Below, in pieces: positions 1 through 5,799 of a stretch of DNA of 5,799 bases. Below the pieces are notes generated by a model. It worked only from the letters and a program-made list of their open reading frames with translations, ran no database searches and was not told the DNA's origin. A program made the translations under genes and the position numbers. Each line of letters begins with the position of its first letter. Positions within the stretch are counted from its first letter, which is position 1. The stretch is from Sulfuritalea sp. (GTDB lineage Bacteria; Pseudomonadota; Gammaproteobacteria; Burkholderiales; Rhodocyclaceae): contig JAIPCS010000201.1 in the NCBI GenBank assembly GCA_021738105.1, positions 1 to 5,799 of the forward strand. The letters are read 5' to 3'.

Positions 1-164
1 ATGTGCTGGATGACACCGGTGCTTCCAAACTGCGTCAGGTGCGCCTGGGTGAGGTGGTTTCCGGTGGCGAACTGGAAGTATTGGCTGGAATCACTTCCGG
101 TGAACGCGTTAGTCTTGAACCGGTAAAAATGGGAATTGCCATAAAAGCGAAGGGCTCGCAGTGA
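1..164 (+). CDS. RND efflux periplasmic adaptor (HlyD/MFP family), C-terminal fragment
   Basis: The reading frame is open from base 3 to a TGA at 162-164, giving about 53 residues; the 5' part lies outside the window. The peptide starts VLDDTGASKLRQVRLGEVV and continues with a G-E-L-E-V-L-A-G-I-x-x-G-E-R-V pattern. This is the usual end of the beta-barrel and membrane-proximal domain of membrane fusion proteins that join an RND pump to an outer-membrane channel: a basic 'R-x-V-x-L-G' strand, then 'EVLAGL-x-x-G-(D/E)-x-V'. The protein would be periplasmic and usually lipid- or signal-anchored, but that end is not visible. The RND pump encoded at 1682-4879 is its likely partner, with the SQR gene lying between the two. 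No cysteine occurs in the visible part. Family assignment is fairly secure; substrate class is not readable. Confidence 0.82.
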   Translation, partial: VLDDTGASKLRQVRLGEVVSGGELEVLAGITSGERVSLEPVKMGIAIKAKGSQ

Positions 165-227
165 GCGCTATCAACAACTGCGATGAACCCAAATGTCCAA
201 TAAATGCCCATGCAAAAACTGTGGTCT

Positions 228-233
228 GATAAT
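228..233 (+). promoter_or_regulatory. Candidate -10 element in the adaptor-SQR gap (weak)
   Basis: The 104-base gap between the adaptor stop and the SQR start is AT-richer than the genes around it. It contains GATAAT, close to the sigma-70 -10 consensus, about 35 bases upstream of the SQR start codon. It sits inside a short direct repeat, TCTGAT at 225-230 and again at 233-238, which could be an operator half-site pair. No good -35 box is visible 16-18 bases upstream (the best match is about three of six positions), so an internal promoter is only a possibility. Read-through from the adaptor gene is equally likely. Confidence 0.2.
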
Positions 234-257
234 CTGATGTTTTTGGCTAAAACATAC

Positions 258-263
258 AAGGAG
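258..263 (+). promoter_or_regulatory. Ribosome binding site of SQR
   Basis: AAGGAG lies five bases before the ATG at 269. It is a strong Shine-Dalgarno match and fixes the SQR start. Confidence 0.85.
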
Positions 264-268
264 ACATC

Positions 269-1543
269 ATGGCCCACGTAGTGATTCTTGGCGCCGGCAT
301 TGGCGGTATGCCTGCAGCCTATGAGATGAGTGAAAAGCTTCGGCCTGGCGACAAGCTGACGGTGATTTCGAACTATGCGAAGCACCATTTCACACCATCG
401 AATCCCTGGGTCGCGGTCGATTGGCGCAAGAGGGGCGACATCGAAGTCGACATCGCTCCCTTGTTGGCAAAGAAAAAGGCCAATTTCATCCCGGTGGGTG
501 CCAAGCGCGTACAGCCAGACAAGAACCAGATCGAACTCGATGACGGTCAAGTGATCGACTATGATTACCTGATCATCGCCACCGGCCCCAAGCTGGCTTT
601 CGAGGAAGTCGAAGGCCTGGGTCCGGATGGGCATACGCATTCGATTTGTCACGTCGATCATGCCGTCGAGGCCGAGAAAGCCTGGCAGCAATTCGTCAAG
701 GATCCTGGTCATATTGTTGTGGGTGCGGTGCAGATGGCCTCCTGCTATGGTCCCGCCTACGAGTTTGCAATGATCATGGATACCGATTTGCGCAAGCGCA
801 AAATTCGTGACAAGGTGCCAATGACTTTTGTTACTGCCGAACCCTACATTGGCCACCTGGGCCTGGGGGGTGTTGGCGACTCCAAAGGTCTGATTGAGTC
901 GGTGATGCGTGATCGCCACATCAAGTGGATTTGCAATGCCAAGACCACCAAGGTTGAAGCCGGCAAGATGTATGTCACCGAACACAATGAAGACGGTACG
1001 CCGAAGAAGGAGCACGTCCTCGATTTCAAATACTCGATGATGCTGCCGGCTTTCAAGGGTATCGATGCGGTTTTCGGTATCGAAGGCCTGACCAATCCGC
1101 GCGGATTCATCCTGATCGATGCTTTCCAGCGCAATCCGAAATTCAACAATATCTATTCGGTGGGCGTCTGTGTTGCCATTCCGCCGGTAGAGGCAACTCC
1201 GGTACCTACGGGTGCGCCAAAGACCGGCTACATGATCGAGTCGATGGTCAATGCCACGGTGCTCAACATTCGTGATGCCATGGATGGCAAGGAGCCGAGT
1301 CATAAAGCGACATGGAACGCAGTCTGCCTGGCCGACTTCGGCGACAACGGTGCCTGTTTTGTGGCCTTGCCACAGATTCCGCCACGTAACGTTAACTGGT
1401 TCTCGCAGGGCAAATGGGTGCACCTGGCCAAGATCGCATTCGAAAAGTTTTACATGCGCAAGATCAAGAAGGGCACCAGCGAGCACGTTTTCGAAAAGAT
1501 GGTGCTCAACGCTTTGGGCATCATGAAACTGAAGGACAAGTAA
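269..1543 (+). CDS. sqr: Sulfide:quinone oxidoreductase (FAD flavoprotein)
   Basis: This 424-residue protein oxidises sulfide to sulfane sulfur (polysulfide or acceptor persulfide) and reduces membrane quinone. It would be a monotopic protein on the cytoplasmic-membrane surface. It belongs to the two-dinucleotide-binding-domain flavoprotein family. The N-terminal Rossmann motif is GAGIGG (residues 8-13) and the second FAD-contact motif ATG lies at 104-106. From remembered sequence, it resembles the structurally characterised Acidithiobacillus ferrooxidans SQR along its whole length, including EPYIGHLG (191-198), TPVPTGAPKTGYMIESM (310-326) and NVNWFSQGKWVHLAKIAFEK near the C-terminus. All three catalytic cysteines appear conserved: Cys127 (SICHVDH), Cys159 (ASCYGPAYE) and Cys353 (WNAVCLADFGD), matching Cys128, Cys160 and Cys356 there. 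The C-terminal part is rich in aromatic and basic residues, as expected for the amphipathic membrane-anchoring helices. There is no signal peptide. Length is normal for the family. The alternative, a flavocytochrome c sulfide dehydrogenase flavoprotein, is unlikely because there is no export signal and the quinone-type C-terminus is present. Confidence 0.95.
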   Translation: MAHVVILGAGIGGMPAAYEMSEKLRPGDKLTVISNYAKHHFTPSNPWVAVDWRKRGDIEVDIAPLLAKKKANFIPVGAKRVQPDKNQIELDDGQVIDYDYLIIATGPKLAFEEVEGLGPDGHTHSICHVDHAVEAEKAWQQFVKDPGHIVVGAVQMASCYGPAYEFAMIMDTDLRKRKIRDKVPMTFVTAEPYIGHLGLGGVGDSKGLIESVMRDRHIKWICNAKTTKVEAGKMYVTEHNEDGTPKKEHVLDFKYSMMLPAFKGIDAVFGIEGLTNPRGFILIDAFQRNPKFNNIYSVGVCVAIPPVEATPVPTGAPKTGYMIESMVNATVLNIRDAMDGKEPSHKATWNAVCLADFGDNGACFVALPQIPPRNVNWFSQGKWVHLAKIAFEKFYMRKIKKGTSEHVFEKMVLNALGIMKLKDK

Positions 1544-1558
1544 GCACACGTAAACGAA

Positions 1559-1648
1559 ACGCGAAGACGCAAAGAGACTCAGACCGATGATCGGAGAGAC
1601 CTGACTCAAGGAAACTACGCTCAAAGCCGCACCTCTGCGTCTTCGCGT
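1559..1648. repeat. Inverted repeat, 13-bp perfect arms, between SQR and the RND pump
   Basis: The arms ACGCGAAGACGCA (1559-1571) and TGCGTCTTCGCGT (1636-1648) are exact reverse complements, separated by 64 bases. Pairing can continue inward by four more base pairs after a two-base bulge (AGAG/CTCT). Inside the loop is a small hairpin, CCGA-TGA-TCGG (1584-1594). There is no T-run after the right arm, so it does not look like an intrinsic terminator. From memory, related GCGAAGACGCAAAG-like words occur as scattered intergenic sequences in proteobacterial genomes. This may therefore be a small mobile or REP-like palindromic element, or an mRNA structure between the two genes. No open reading frame of note lies in the spacer. 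Confidence 0.6.
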
Positions 1649-1672
1649 CGAATTCGACGAACGCAGTAATTT

Positions 1673-1679
1673 AAAGAGG
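1673..1679 (+). promoter_or_regulatory. Ribosome binding site of the RND pump; start codon ambiguous
   Basis: AAAGAGG lies directly before three in-frame possible starts: GTG at 1679, ATG at 1682 and GTG at 1685. The ATG is only two bases after the GAGG core, while GTG 1685 has a more usual five-base spacing. I report the ATG, but GTG 1685 is equally defensible; the protein changes by one residue only. Confidence 0.55.
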
Positions 1680-1681
1680 TG

Positions 1682-4600
1682 ATGGTGGGTATTTCAGGCC
1701 GTATCGCGGAGTATTTTCTCAGGAATTCTTTGACGCCCCTGATAGCGCTGATCGCGCTATTGCTGGGCGTCGGTGCGACCCTGATTACGCCGCGCGAGGA
1801 AGAGCCCCAGATCAACGTCACCATGGCCAATGTCTTCGTGCCCTTTCCCGGCGCGTCGACCAAGGACGTAGAGGCCCTTGTGACGCGGCCGGCGGAACAG
1901 GTGCTGTCGCGCATTGCCGGCATCGAACACATCTACTCGGTATCGCGTCCGGGCATGTCGGTGATTACCGTGCAGTTCAAAGTCGGTGAAGACCCGATCC
2001 AGGCCTTGGTTCGCCTCTACGACACCATCAATTCGCATCGCGACTGGCTGTCGCCCAATCTCGGCGTTTTGGAGCCGATCATCAAGCCCAAGGGCATTGA
2101 CGATGTGCCCATAGTGACGCTGACCTTTCACAGCGCCGATCTCGCGAAATCGGCTTTTGAGATGCAGCAGGTAGCGCGCGCCAGCGAGATCGATCTCAAG
2201 CGAATCGCCGGCACGCGCGATGTCACGACCATCGGCGGTCCTGGACACGTGATTCGCGTCGTCATGGATGTTGATCGAATGAACGCGCATGGCATCACCG
2301 CACAGGATCTGAAAGCGGCCTTGCAGGTATCCAACGCCTCGCAACCCGCCGGCAGTCTGGTCAGCGGCAATCGCGAAGTGCTGGTGCAAACCGGCACCTT
2401 TATCGAGTCGGCCGCTGATGTAAAGCGTCTGGTAGTAGGAGTATTCGAGCGCAAACCGGTGTACCTGGCCGATGTCGCCACAGTGATCGACGGCGCGGAC
2501 CAGCCGGTCAGCTATGTCTGGCATGGCAATCGGACGAACGAATTTCCGGCAGTCACACTTTCGGTATCCAAACAACCCGGGGTCAACGCGGCGGACGTCG
2601 CCGAGGCAGTCATCGCCCGCGCTGAGGCTTTGAAAGGCACGGTAATTCCCGAGGGTGTCGAATTCACCGTCACGCGCAATTACGGAGCGACGGCAACCGA
2701 CAAAGCGCAAAAGCTGATCGGCAAGCTGATATTTGCGACTGGTTTCGTGGTGCTGCTGGTGCTGTTTGCACTGGGTCGGCGTGAGGCGGTCATTGTTGGC
2801 GCTGCGGTAACTCTGACGTTGGCGGCGACGTTGTTCGCTTCCTGGGCCTACGGTTTCACGCTGAACCGTGTTTCGCTCTTCGCACTGATCTTTTCCATCG
2901 GTATCCTGGTTGACGACGCCATCGTGGTGGTGGAAAACATTCATCGCTGGCACATGCTGCAACCCGACAAACCGATGTGGCAGATCATTCCGCCAGCCGT
3001 CGATGAAGTCGGTGGGCCGACCATACTGGCCACTTTCACCGTGATTGCAGCTTTGCTGCCGATGGCTTTCGTCACTGGACTGATGGGCCCCTACATGAGT
3101 CCGATCCCGATCAATGCTTCGATGGGCATGTTCATCTCTCTGGCGATTGCCTTCGTGATCACACCCTGGCTGGCGCTGAAGCTGATGAAATCGGCAGCGC
3201 ACACGGGGGATGAAGGTCACGCCGGCGATGCCACGACCGCAAGGCTGGACCGCTTCTTCCGCCGCATCATGACACCGCTGCTCGATCCCGTCACCGGAAG
3301 GAGCGCGCGGCGCAAACTTTGGTTCGGTATTCTGCTGGCGATCATGGCCTCGGTCAGCCTCGGCCTTGTCAAGCTGGTGGTATTGAAGATGCTGCCCTTC
3401 GACAACAAGAGCGAGTTCCAGATCGTGCTCGACATGCCGGTGGGTACCCCGCTCGAAGAAACGGCAAAAGTGCTGCGTGAGATATCAGCCGAGATCGCCC
3501 AGGTCGAAGAAGTCGCCGACTACCAGGCCTATGCCGGCACCGCCAGCCCGATCAATTTCAACGGCCTGGTGCGCCAGTACTACCTGCGCAGCGCGCCGGA
3601 AATGGGCGACATCCAGGTGAACCTGGTGGACAAGGCGCATCGCGATCGCCAGAGCCACGAGATCGCCGTATCGGTGCGCGACCGGGTGGTGGCGGTGGCG
3701 CTGAAGCACGGCGGCAATGCCAAGGTGGTCGAAGTGCCCCCCGGCCCGCCGGTGATGTCGCCGATCGTCGCCGAAATCTACGGGCCGGATTACGTAGGGC
3801 AAATCGCCGTGGCCAGGCAGGTGCGCGCAGCCTTCGAGGGCACGGCCGACATCATCGGCGTCGACGACTCGATTGATGAAGACGCGCCAAAACTGGTACT
3901 GCACGTGGCGCAGGCCAAGGCCGCGCTGCTTGGCGTGGCACAAAAGGACATTGTTGATGTGATGCGCTTGGGGCTGACCGGGGAGGATGTAACGCCAGTG
4001 CACGATGGCGATGCAAAGTACGAAATTCCGGTGCGAATTGTGCTGCCGGCCGAACGCCAGAACAGCATCGACCACTTGCTCAAGCTCAAGCTGCGCGGCC
4101 GCGATGGACAGATGGTTCCGGTTTCCGAAGTAGTTGAAGTCAAAAACACGCTGCGCGAGAAGGTGATATTCCACAAGGACCTGTTGCCGGTGGTGTTCGT
4201 CACCGGCGACATGGGCGGCAAGCTCGACTCACCGCTGTACGGCATGTTCGACATCCGCAACAAGTTGGCGGGCGTTGCGCTGACGCAGGGCGGCACGCTG
4301 GGTGAGTATTTCTTCAAGCAACCCAAGGATCCCTACGCGCAGTATTCGCTGAAGTGGGATGGCGAATGGCAGGTGACCTACGAAACTTTCCGCGACATGG
4401 GCCTGGCCTATGCCGTCGGTCTGATCCTGATCTATCTGCTGGTGGTGGCGCAATTCAAGAGCTATCTGGTGCCGCTGATCATCATGGCGCCGATTCCGCT
4501 GACCATCATCGGCGTAATGCCGGGCCATGCGCTGTTCGGCGCCCAATACACCGCCACGTCGATGATCGGCATGATTGCTTTGGCCGGCATCATCGTGCGC

Positions 4601-4879
4601 AATTCGATCCTGCTGGTGGACTTCATCAATGAGCAGGTCACCGGCGGCATGGACTTTGCCGAGGCCGTGATTCAGGCCGCCGCGATTCGCGCCAAACCCA
4701 TCGTATTGACCGGTTTGGCGGCCATGCTCGGCGCGCTATTCATCGTCGATGACCCGATCTTTGCCGGCCTCGCGCTGTCGCTGATCTTCGGCATTTTCGT
4801 CTCCACCGTGCTGACACTGGTGGTGATCCCGGTTCTTTATTTCGCGGTCATGAAAGACCGCATCATTCAATCGCAATAA
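1682..4879 (+). CDS. RND-superfamily efflux pump, inner-membrane permease (AcrB-like, HAE1 type)
   Basis: This 1065-residue protein has full family length and would be a proton-driven trimeric exporter drawing substrate from the periplasm or inner membrane. Layout: TM1 about 15-35, first periplasmic porter/docking loop about 40-335, TM2-TM6 about 346-501, TM7 about 546-568, second periplasmic loop about 572-900, TM8-TM12 about 906-1055. The proton-relay pair is present in TM4 (Asp411-Asp412 in ILVDDAIVVVEN). In TM11, Arg1003 and Thr1010 keep the spacing of AcrB Arg971 and Thr978. In TM10 the AcrB Lys940 position is Arg973 (IIVRNSILLVDF). The PREEEPQI stretch just after TM1 and KWDGEW (891-896) just before TM8 mark, as I recall, a subfamily distinct from AcrB/MexB drug pumps. 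I see no clear metal-binding methionine cluster of the CusA kind. No cysteine occurs in the whole protein. The adaptor fragment at the left edge is the likely partner; any outer-membrane channel gene is not in the window. Pump family is secure; substrate is unknown, and sulfur compounds are only suggested by context. Confidence 0.93.
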   Translation: MVGISGRIAEYFLRNSLTPLIALIALLLGVGATLITPREEEPQINVTMANVFVPFPGASTKDVEALVTRPAEQVLSRIAGIEHIYSVSRPGMSVITVQFKVGEDPIQALVRLYDTINSHRDWLSPNLGVLEPIIKPKGIDDVPIVTLTFHSADLAKSAFEMQQVARASEIDLKRIAGTRDVTTIGGPGHVIRVVMDVDRMNAHGITAQDLKAALQVSNASQPAGSLVSGNREVLVQTGTFIESAADVKRLVVGVFERKPVYLADVATVIDGADQPVSYVWHGNRTNEFPAVTLSVSKQPGVNAADVAEAVIARAEALKGTVIPEGVEFTVTRNYGATATDKAQKLIGKLIFATGFVVLLVLFALGRREAVIVGAAVTLTLAATLFASWAYGFTLNRVSLFALIFSIGILVDDAIVVVENIHRWHMLQPDKPMWQIIPPAVDEVGGPTILATFTVIAALLPMAFVTGLMGPYMSPIPINASMGMFISLAIAFVITPWLALKLMKSAAHTGDEGHAGDATTARLDRFFRRIMTPLLDPVTGRSARRKLWFGILLAIMASVSLGLVKLVVLKMLPFDNKSEFQIVLDMPVGTPLEETAKVLREISAEIAQVEEVADYQAYAGTASPINFNGLVRQYYLRSAPEMGDIQVNLVDKAHRDRQSHEIAVSVRDRVVAVALKHGGNAKVVEVPPGPPVMSPIVAEIYGPDYVGQIAVARQVRAAFEGTADIIGVDDSIDEDAPKLVLHVAQAKAALLGVAQKDIVDVMRLGLTGEDVTPVHDGDAKYEIPVRIVLPAERQNSIDHLLKLKLRGRDGQMVPVSEVVEVKNTLREKVIFHKDLLPVVFVTGDMGGKLDSPLYGMFDIRNKLAGVALTQGGTLGEYFFKQPKDPYAQYSLKWDGEWQVTYETFRDMGLAYAVGLILIYLLVVAQFKSYLVPLIIMAPIPLTIIGVMPGHALFGAQYTATSMIGMIALAGIIVRNSILLVDFINEQVTGGMDFAEAVIQAAAIRAKPIVLTGLAAMLGALFIVDDPIFAGLALSLIFGIFVSTVLTLVVIPVLYFAVMKDRIIQSQ

Positions 4880-4883
4880 GGAG
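4878..4883 (+). promoter_or_regulatory. Ribosome binding site of the DUF2892 gene, overlapping the pump stop codon
   Basis: AAGGAG uses the last two bases of the pump's TAA stop (4877-4879) and lies six bases before the ATG at 4890. Overlap of this kind supports co-transcription and possible translational coupling. Confidence 0.85.
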
Positions 4884-4889
4884 ATTCAC

Positions 4890-5117
4890 ATGACAGTCAA
4901 TCAATACGTTCGCATCATCGCCGGTTTGTTCATCATGGCCTCGCTGGTCCTCGCCCACGTCATGGGTCAGGTCGACATGAGCAGTCTTTCCTGGCTGTGG
5001 TTCACCGCCTTTGTCGGTGCCAACCTGTTCCAGAGCGGCTTCACCAAGTTCTGTCCGCTGGATATTTTCCTCAAGAAGCTGGGCGTTCCCGTATCAAGCG
5101 GAACCAGTTGCGCCTAG
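4890..5117 (+). CDS. Small membrane protein, DUF2892 / YgaP-type transmembrane domain
   Basis: This 75-residue protein has two predicted membrane helices, about residues 6-24 (VRIIAGLFIMASLVL) and 32-52 (WLWFTAFVGANLFQSGFT). They are followed by the FCP motif (Cys55) and a basic LKKLG tail. The pattern RIIAG, then W-x-W-F-T-x-F-V-G-x-N-L-x-Q-S, then FCP is the hallmark of the family that forms the C-terminal membrane part of E. coli YgaP, where it is fused to a rhodanese. Here the rhodanese domain is absent and the protein stands alone, as is common. A second cysteine, Cys74, is next to last. Family members often sit beside sulfide-oxidation and rhodanese genes, which suits the SQR upstream. 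The gene starts 10 bases after the pump stop with a strong ribosome binding site. Its biochemical role is not established; a part in membrane sulfur transfer or signalling is inference. Confidence 0.88.
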   Translation: MTVNQYVRIIAGLFIMASLVLAHVMGQVDMSSLSWLWFTAFVGANLFQSGFTKFCPLDIFLKKLGVPVSSGTSCA

Positions 5118-5165
5118 TCCGCGCCGGGAGTTGGAATGGCGAAACTGTCACCGTGTCCCCATCGC

Positions 5166-5201
5166 CAGCACGGCGCGTTCCTTTGGGAACTTTTTGTGCT
5201 G
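5166..5201 (+). terminator. Probable intrinsic terminator after the DUF2892 gene
   Basis: The core hairpin GTTCC-TTTG-GGAAC (5177-5190) is followed at once by TTTTT (5191-5195), about 60 bases after the stop codon. The stem is only five base pairs, so termination may be weak. An outer pair CAGCAC (5166-5171) and GTGCTG (5196-5201) encloses the core and T-run, so a larger nested structure can also form. On the minus strand the stem is not followed by T residues, so it would not serve trpC in the same way. Confidence 0.5.
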
Positions 5202-5226
5202 ACCGGTTTTGTCGCGAGTTGCTACT

Positions 5227-5799
5227 TCAGGAAAACAATCGGGACAGCTCGACGCCTGGAGATTGTGCGCGCATGAAGGCCTCTCCGACCAGAAAGGCAT
5301 TGACTCCCTGACTGCGCATCTGGTCAACATCGGTTGGCGTCAGAATTCCCGATTCCGTGATCACGATACGGTCCTTCGGAATGCGGCCAAGTTGCGACAG
5401 GGTTGTCTCAAGGCTGACTTCGAATGTGCGCAGGTTGCGATTGTTAATGCCGATCAACGGCGTCTTCAGTTGCAGGGCAATATCCAGTTCTGCAGCGTCG
5501 TGGGATTCAACCAGCACGGCCATGCCGAGACTCTCGGCGATTGATTCCATTTCCTGCATTTGAGTCAGGGACAGGGCGGCGACGATCAGCAAGATGGCAT
5601 CTGCACCCATGGCGCGGGCTTCATACACCTGGTAGGGGTCGACCAGAAAGTCCTTGCGCAATACCGGTAGCGCACAGGCAGCCCGGGCCTCACGCAGATA
5701 GTCAGCAGAGCCTTGAAAGAACTGTTTGTCGGTCAAAACCGAAAGACAGGCGGCGCCATGCTGTTCGTAGTCGGCTGCGATCTCGCCGGGGCGAAAATC
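5227..5799 (-). CDS. trpC: Indole-3-glycerol phosphate synthase, N-terminally cut by the window edge
   Basis: The frame is open from the right edge (first visible codon GAT, 5799-5797) to a TGA at 5229-5227, giving 190 residues of an enzyme usually about 260-270 long. It closes the indole ring from carboxyphenylamino-deoxyribulose phosphate in cytoplasmic tryptophan synthesis and folds as a TIM barrel. In visible-fragment numbering, the motifs are [11 protein letters not shown] (1-11), LPVLRKDF with catalytic Lys49, LLIVAAL (70-76), VLVESHD with Glu98, [13 protein letters not shown] (116-128) with the active-site Asn, VTESGI (Ile147 in this copy) with Glu149, and the phosphate-binding FLVGEAFM (169-176). 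The SPSKG lysine region lies beyond the edge. A TTG near 5736 is an internal Leu codon, not the start. The gene is convergent with the operon and ends 109 bases from it; it has no evident link to sulfur chemistry. Confidence 0.96.
   Translation of the reverse strand, partial: DFRPGEIAADYEQHGAACLSVLTDKQFFQGSADYLREARAACALPVLRKDFLVDPYQVYEARAMGADAILLIVAALSLTQMQEMESIAESLGMAVLVESHDAAELDIALQLKTPLIGINNRNLRTFEVSLETTLSQLGRIPKDRIVITESGILTPTDVDQMRSQGVNAFLVGEAFMRAQSPGVELSRLFS

Noticed and set aside
310..326. Apparent loss of a catalytic cysteine in the PVPTGAPKTG loop of SQR
   Set aside because: On recalling the A. ferrooxidans protein, the same loop there also has Thr; its third catalytic cysteine aligns with Cys353 in WNAVCLADFGD, which is present.
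35..1624. Long minus-strand open frame (529 codons) opposite SQR
   Set aside because: It is antisense to a convincingly recognised SQR, its translation is rich in His, Arg and Asp without any family motif, and it arises from the codon bias of the plus-strand gene.
1757..3220. Long minus-strand open frame (487 codons) opposite the RND pump
   Set aside because: It lies wholly within the pump gene, its composition is that of a mirrored coding frame (many Arg, His, Gln, Asp), and no recognisable protein is encoded.
3485..4174. Minus-strand open frame (229 codons) in the pump's second half
   Set aside because: It is another antisense shadow of the pump, with no family motif and no ribosome binding site of note.
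1682..4879. Heavy-metal exporter (CusA/CzcA type) as the identity of the pump
   Set aside because: I do not see the methionine cluster expected of copper/silver pumps, and the genetic neighbours concern sulfide rather than metals; the TM4 and TM10 motifs fit the HAE1 group better.
4997..5311. Plus-strand open frames running from the DUF2892 gene into trpC
   Set aside because: They overlap DUF2892 out of frame and then run antisense to trpC; the translation is low-grade and arginine/serine-rich.
5227..5736. Complete short trpC starting at the TTG codon near 5736
   Set aside because: The same frame continues to the right window edge with conserved family sequence ([11 protein letters not shown] and [10 protein letters not shown]), so the TTG is internal and the gene is simply cut by the window.

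Overview
The window reads as a chromosomal segment of a sulfur-metabolising Gram-negative bacterium, most likely a betaproteobacterium. This is an inference from the proteobacterial style of trpC, the Acidithiobacillus-like sulfide:quinone oxidoreductase (SQR) and the tripartite RND pump; no rRNA or other marker is present to fix the taxonomy. Codon use looks uniform and I see no insertion sequence, integrase, tRNA or CRISPR.

Layout. Positions 1-164 hold the last ~53 codons of an RND periplasmic adaptor (HlyD/MFP family), cut by the left edge. After a 104-base gap comes a complete SQR (269-1543). A 138-base spacer carries a 13-bp perfect inverted repeat. Next is a complete RND inner-membrane pump of about 1065 residues (1682-4879), followed after 10 bases by a 75-residue two-helix membrane protein of the DUF2892/YgaP-transmembrane family (4890-5117). 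All four genes are on the plus strand and are probably one operon that begins left of the window. A small hairpin with a T-run (5177-5195) probably ends it. The 3' three quarters of trpC (5227-5799) lies convergently on the minus strand and is an unrelated housekeeping gene.

How the genes may work together. SQR oxidises sulfide at the membrane, passes electrons to quinone and releases sulfane sulfur (polysulfide or a persulfide on an acceptor). YgaP-type membrane domains are often fused to or found beside rhodanese and sulfide-oxidation genes. SQR lies between the adaptor and the pump of a tripartite exporter, with the YgaP-like protein directly after the pump. I therefore infer a sulfide-detoxification or sulfur-handling module in which the RND pump may expel a product of sulfide oxidation or a toxic sulfur compound. 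The substrate cannot be read from the sequence. The pump contains no cysteine at all, which would suit contact with reactive sulfur species but does not prove it.
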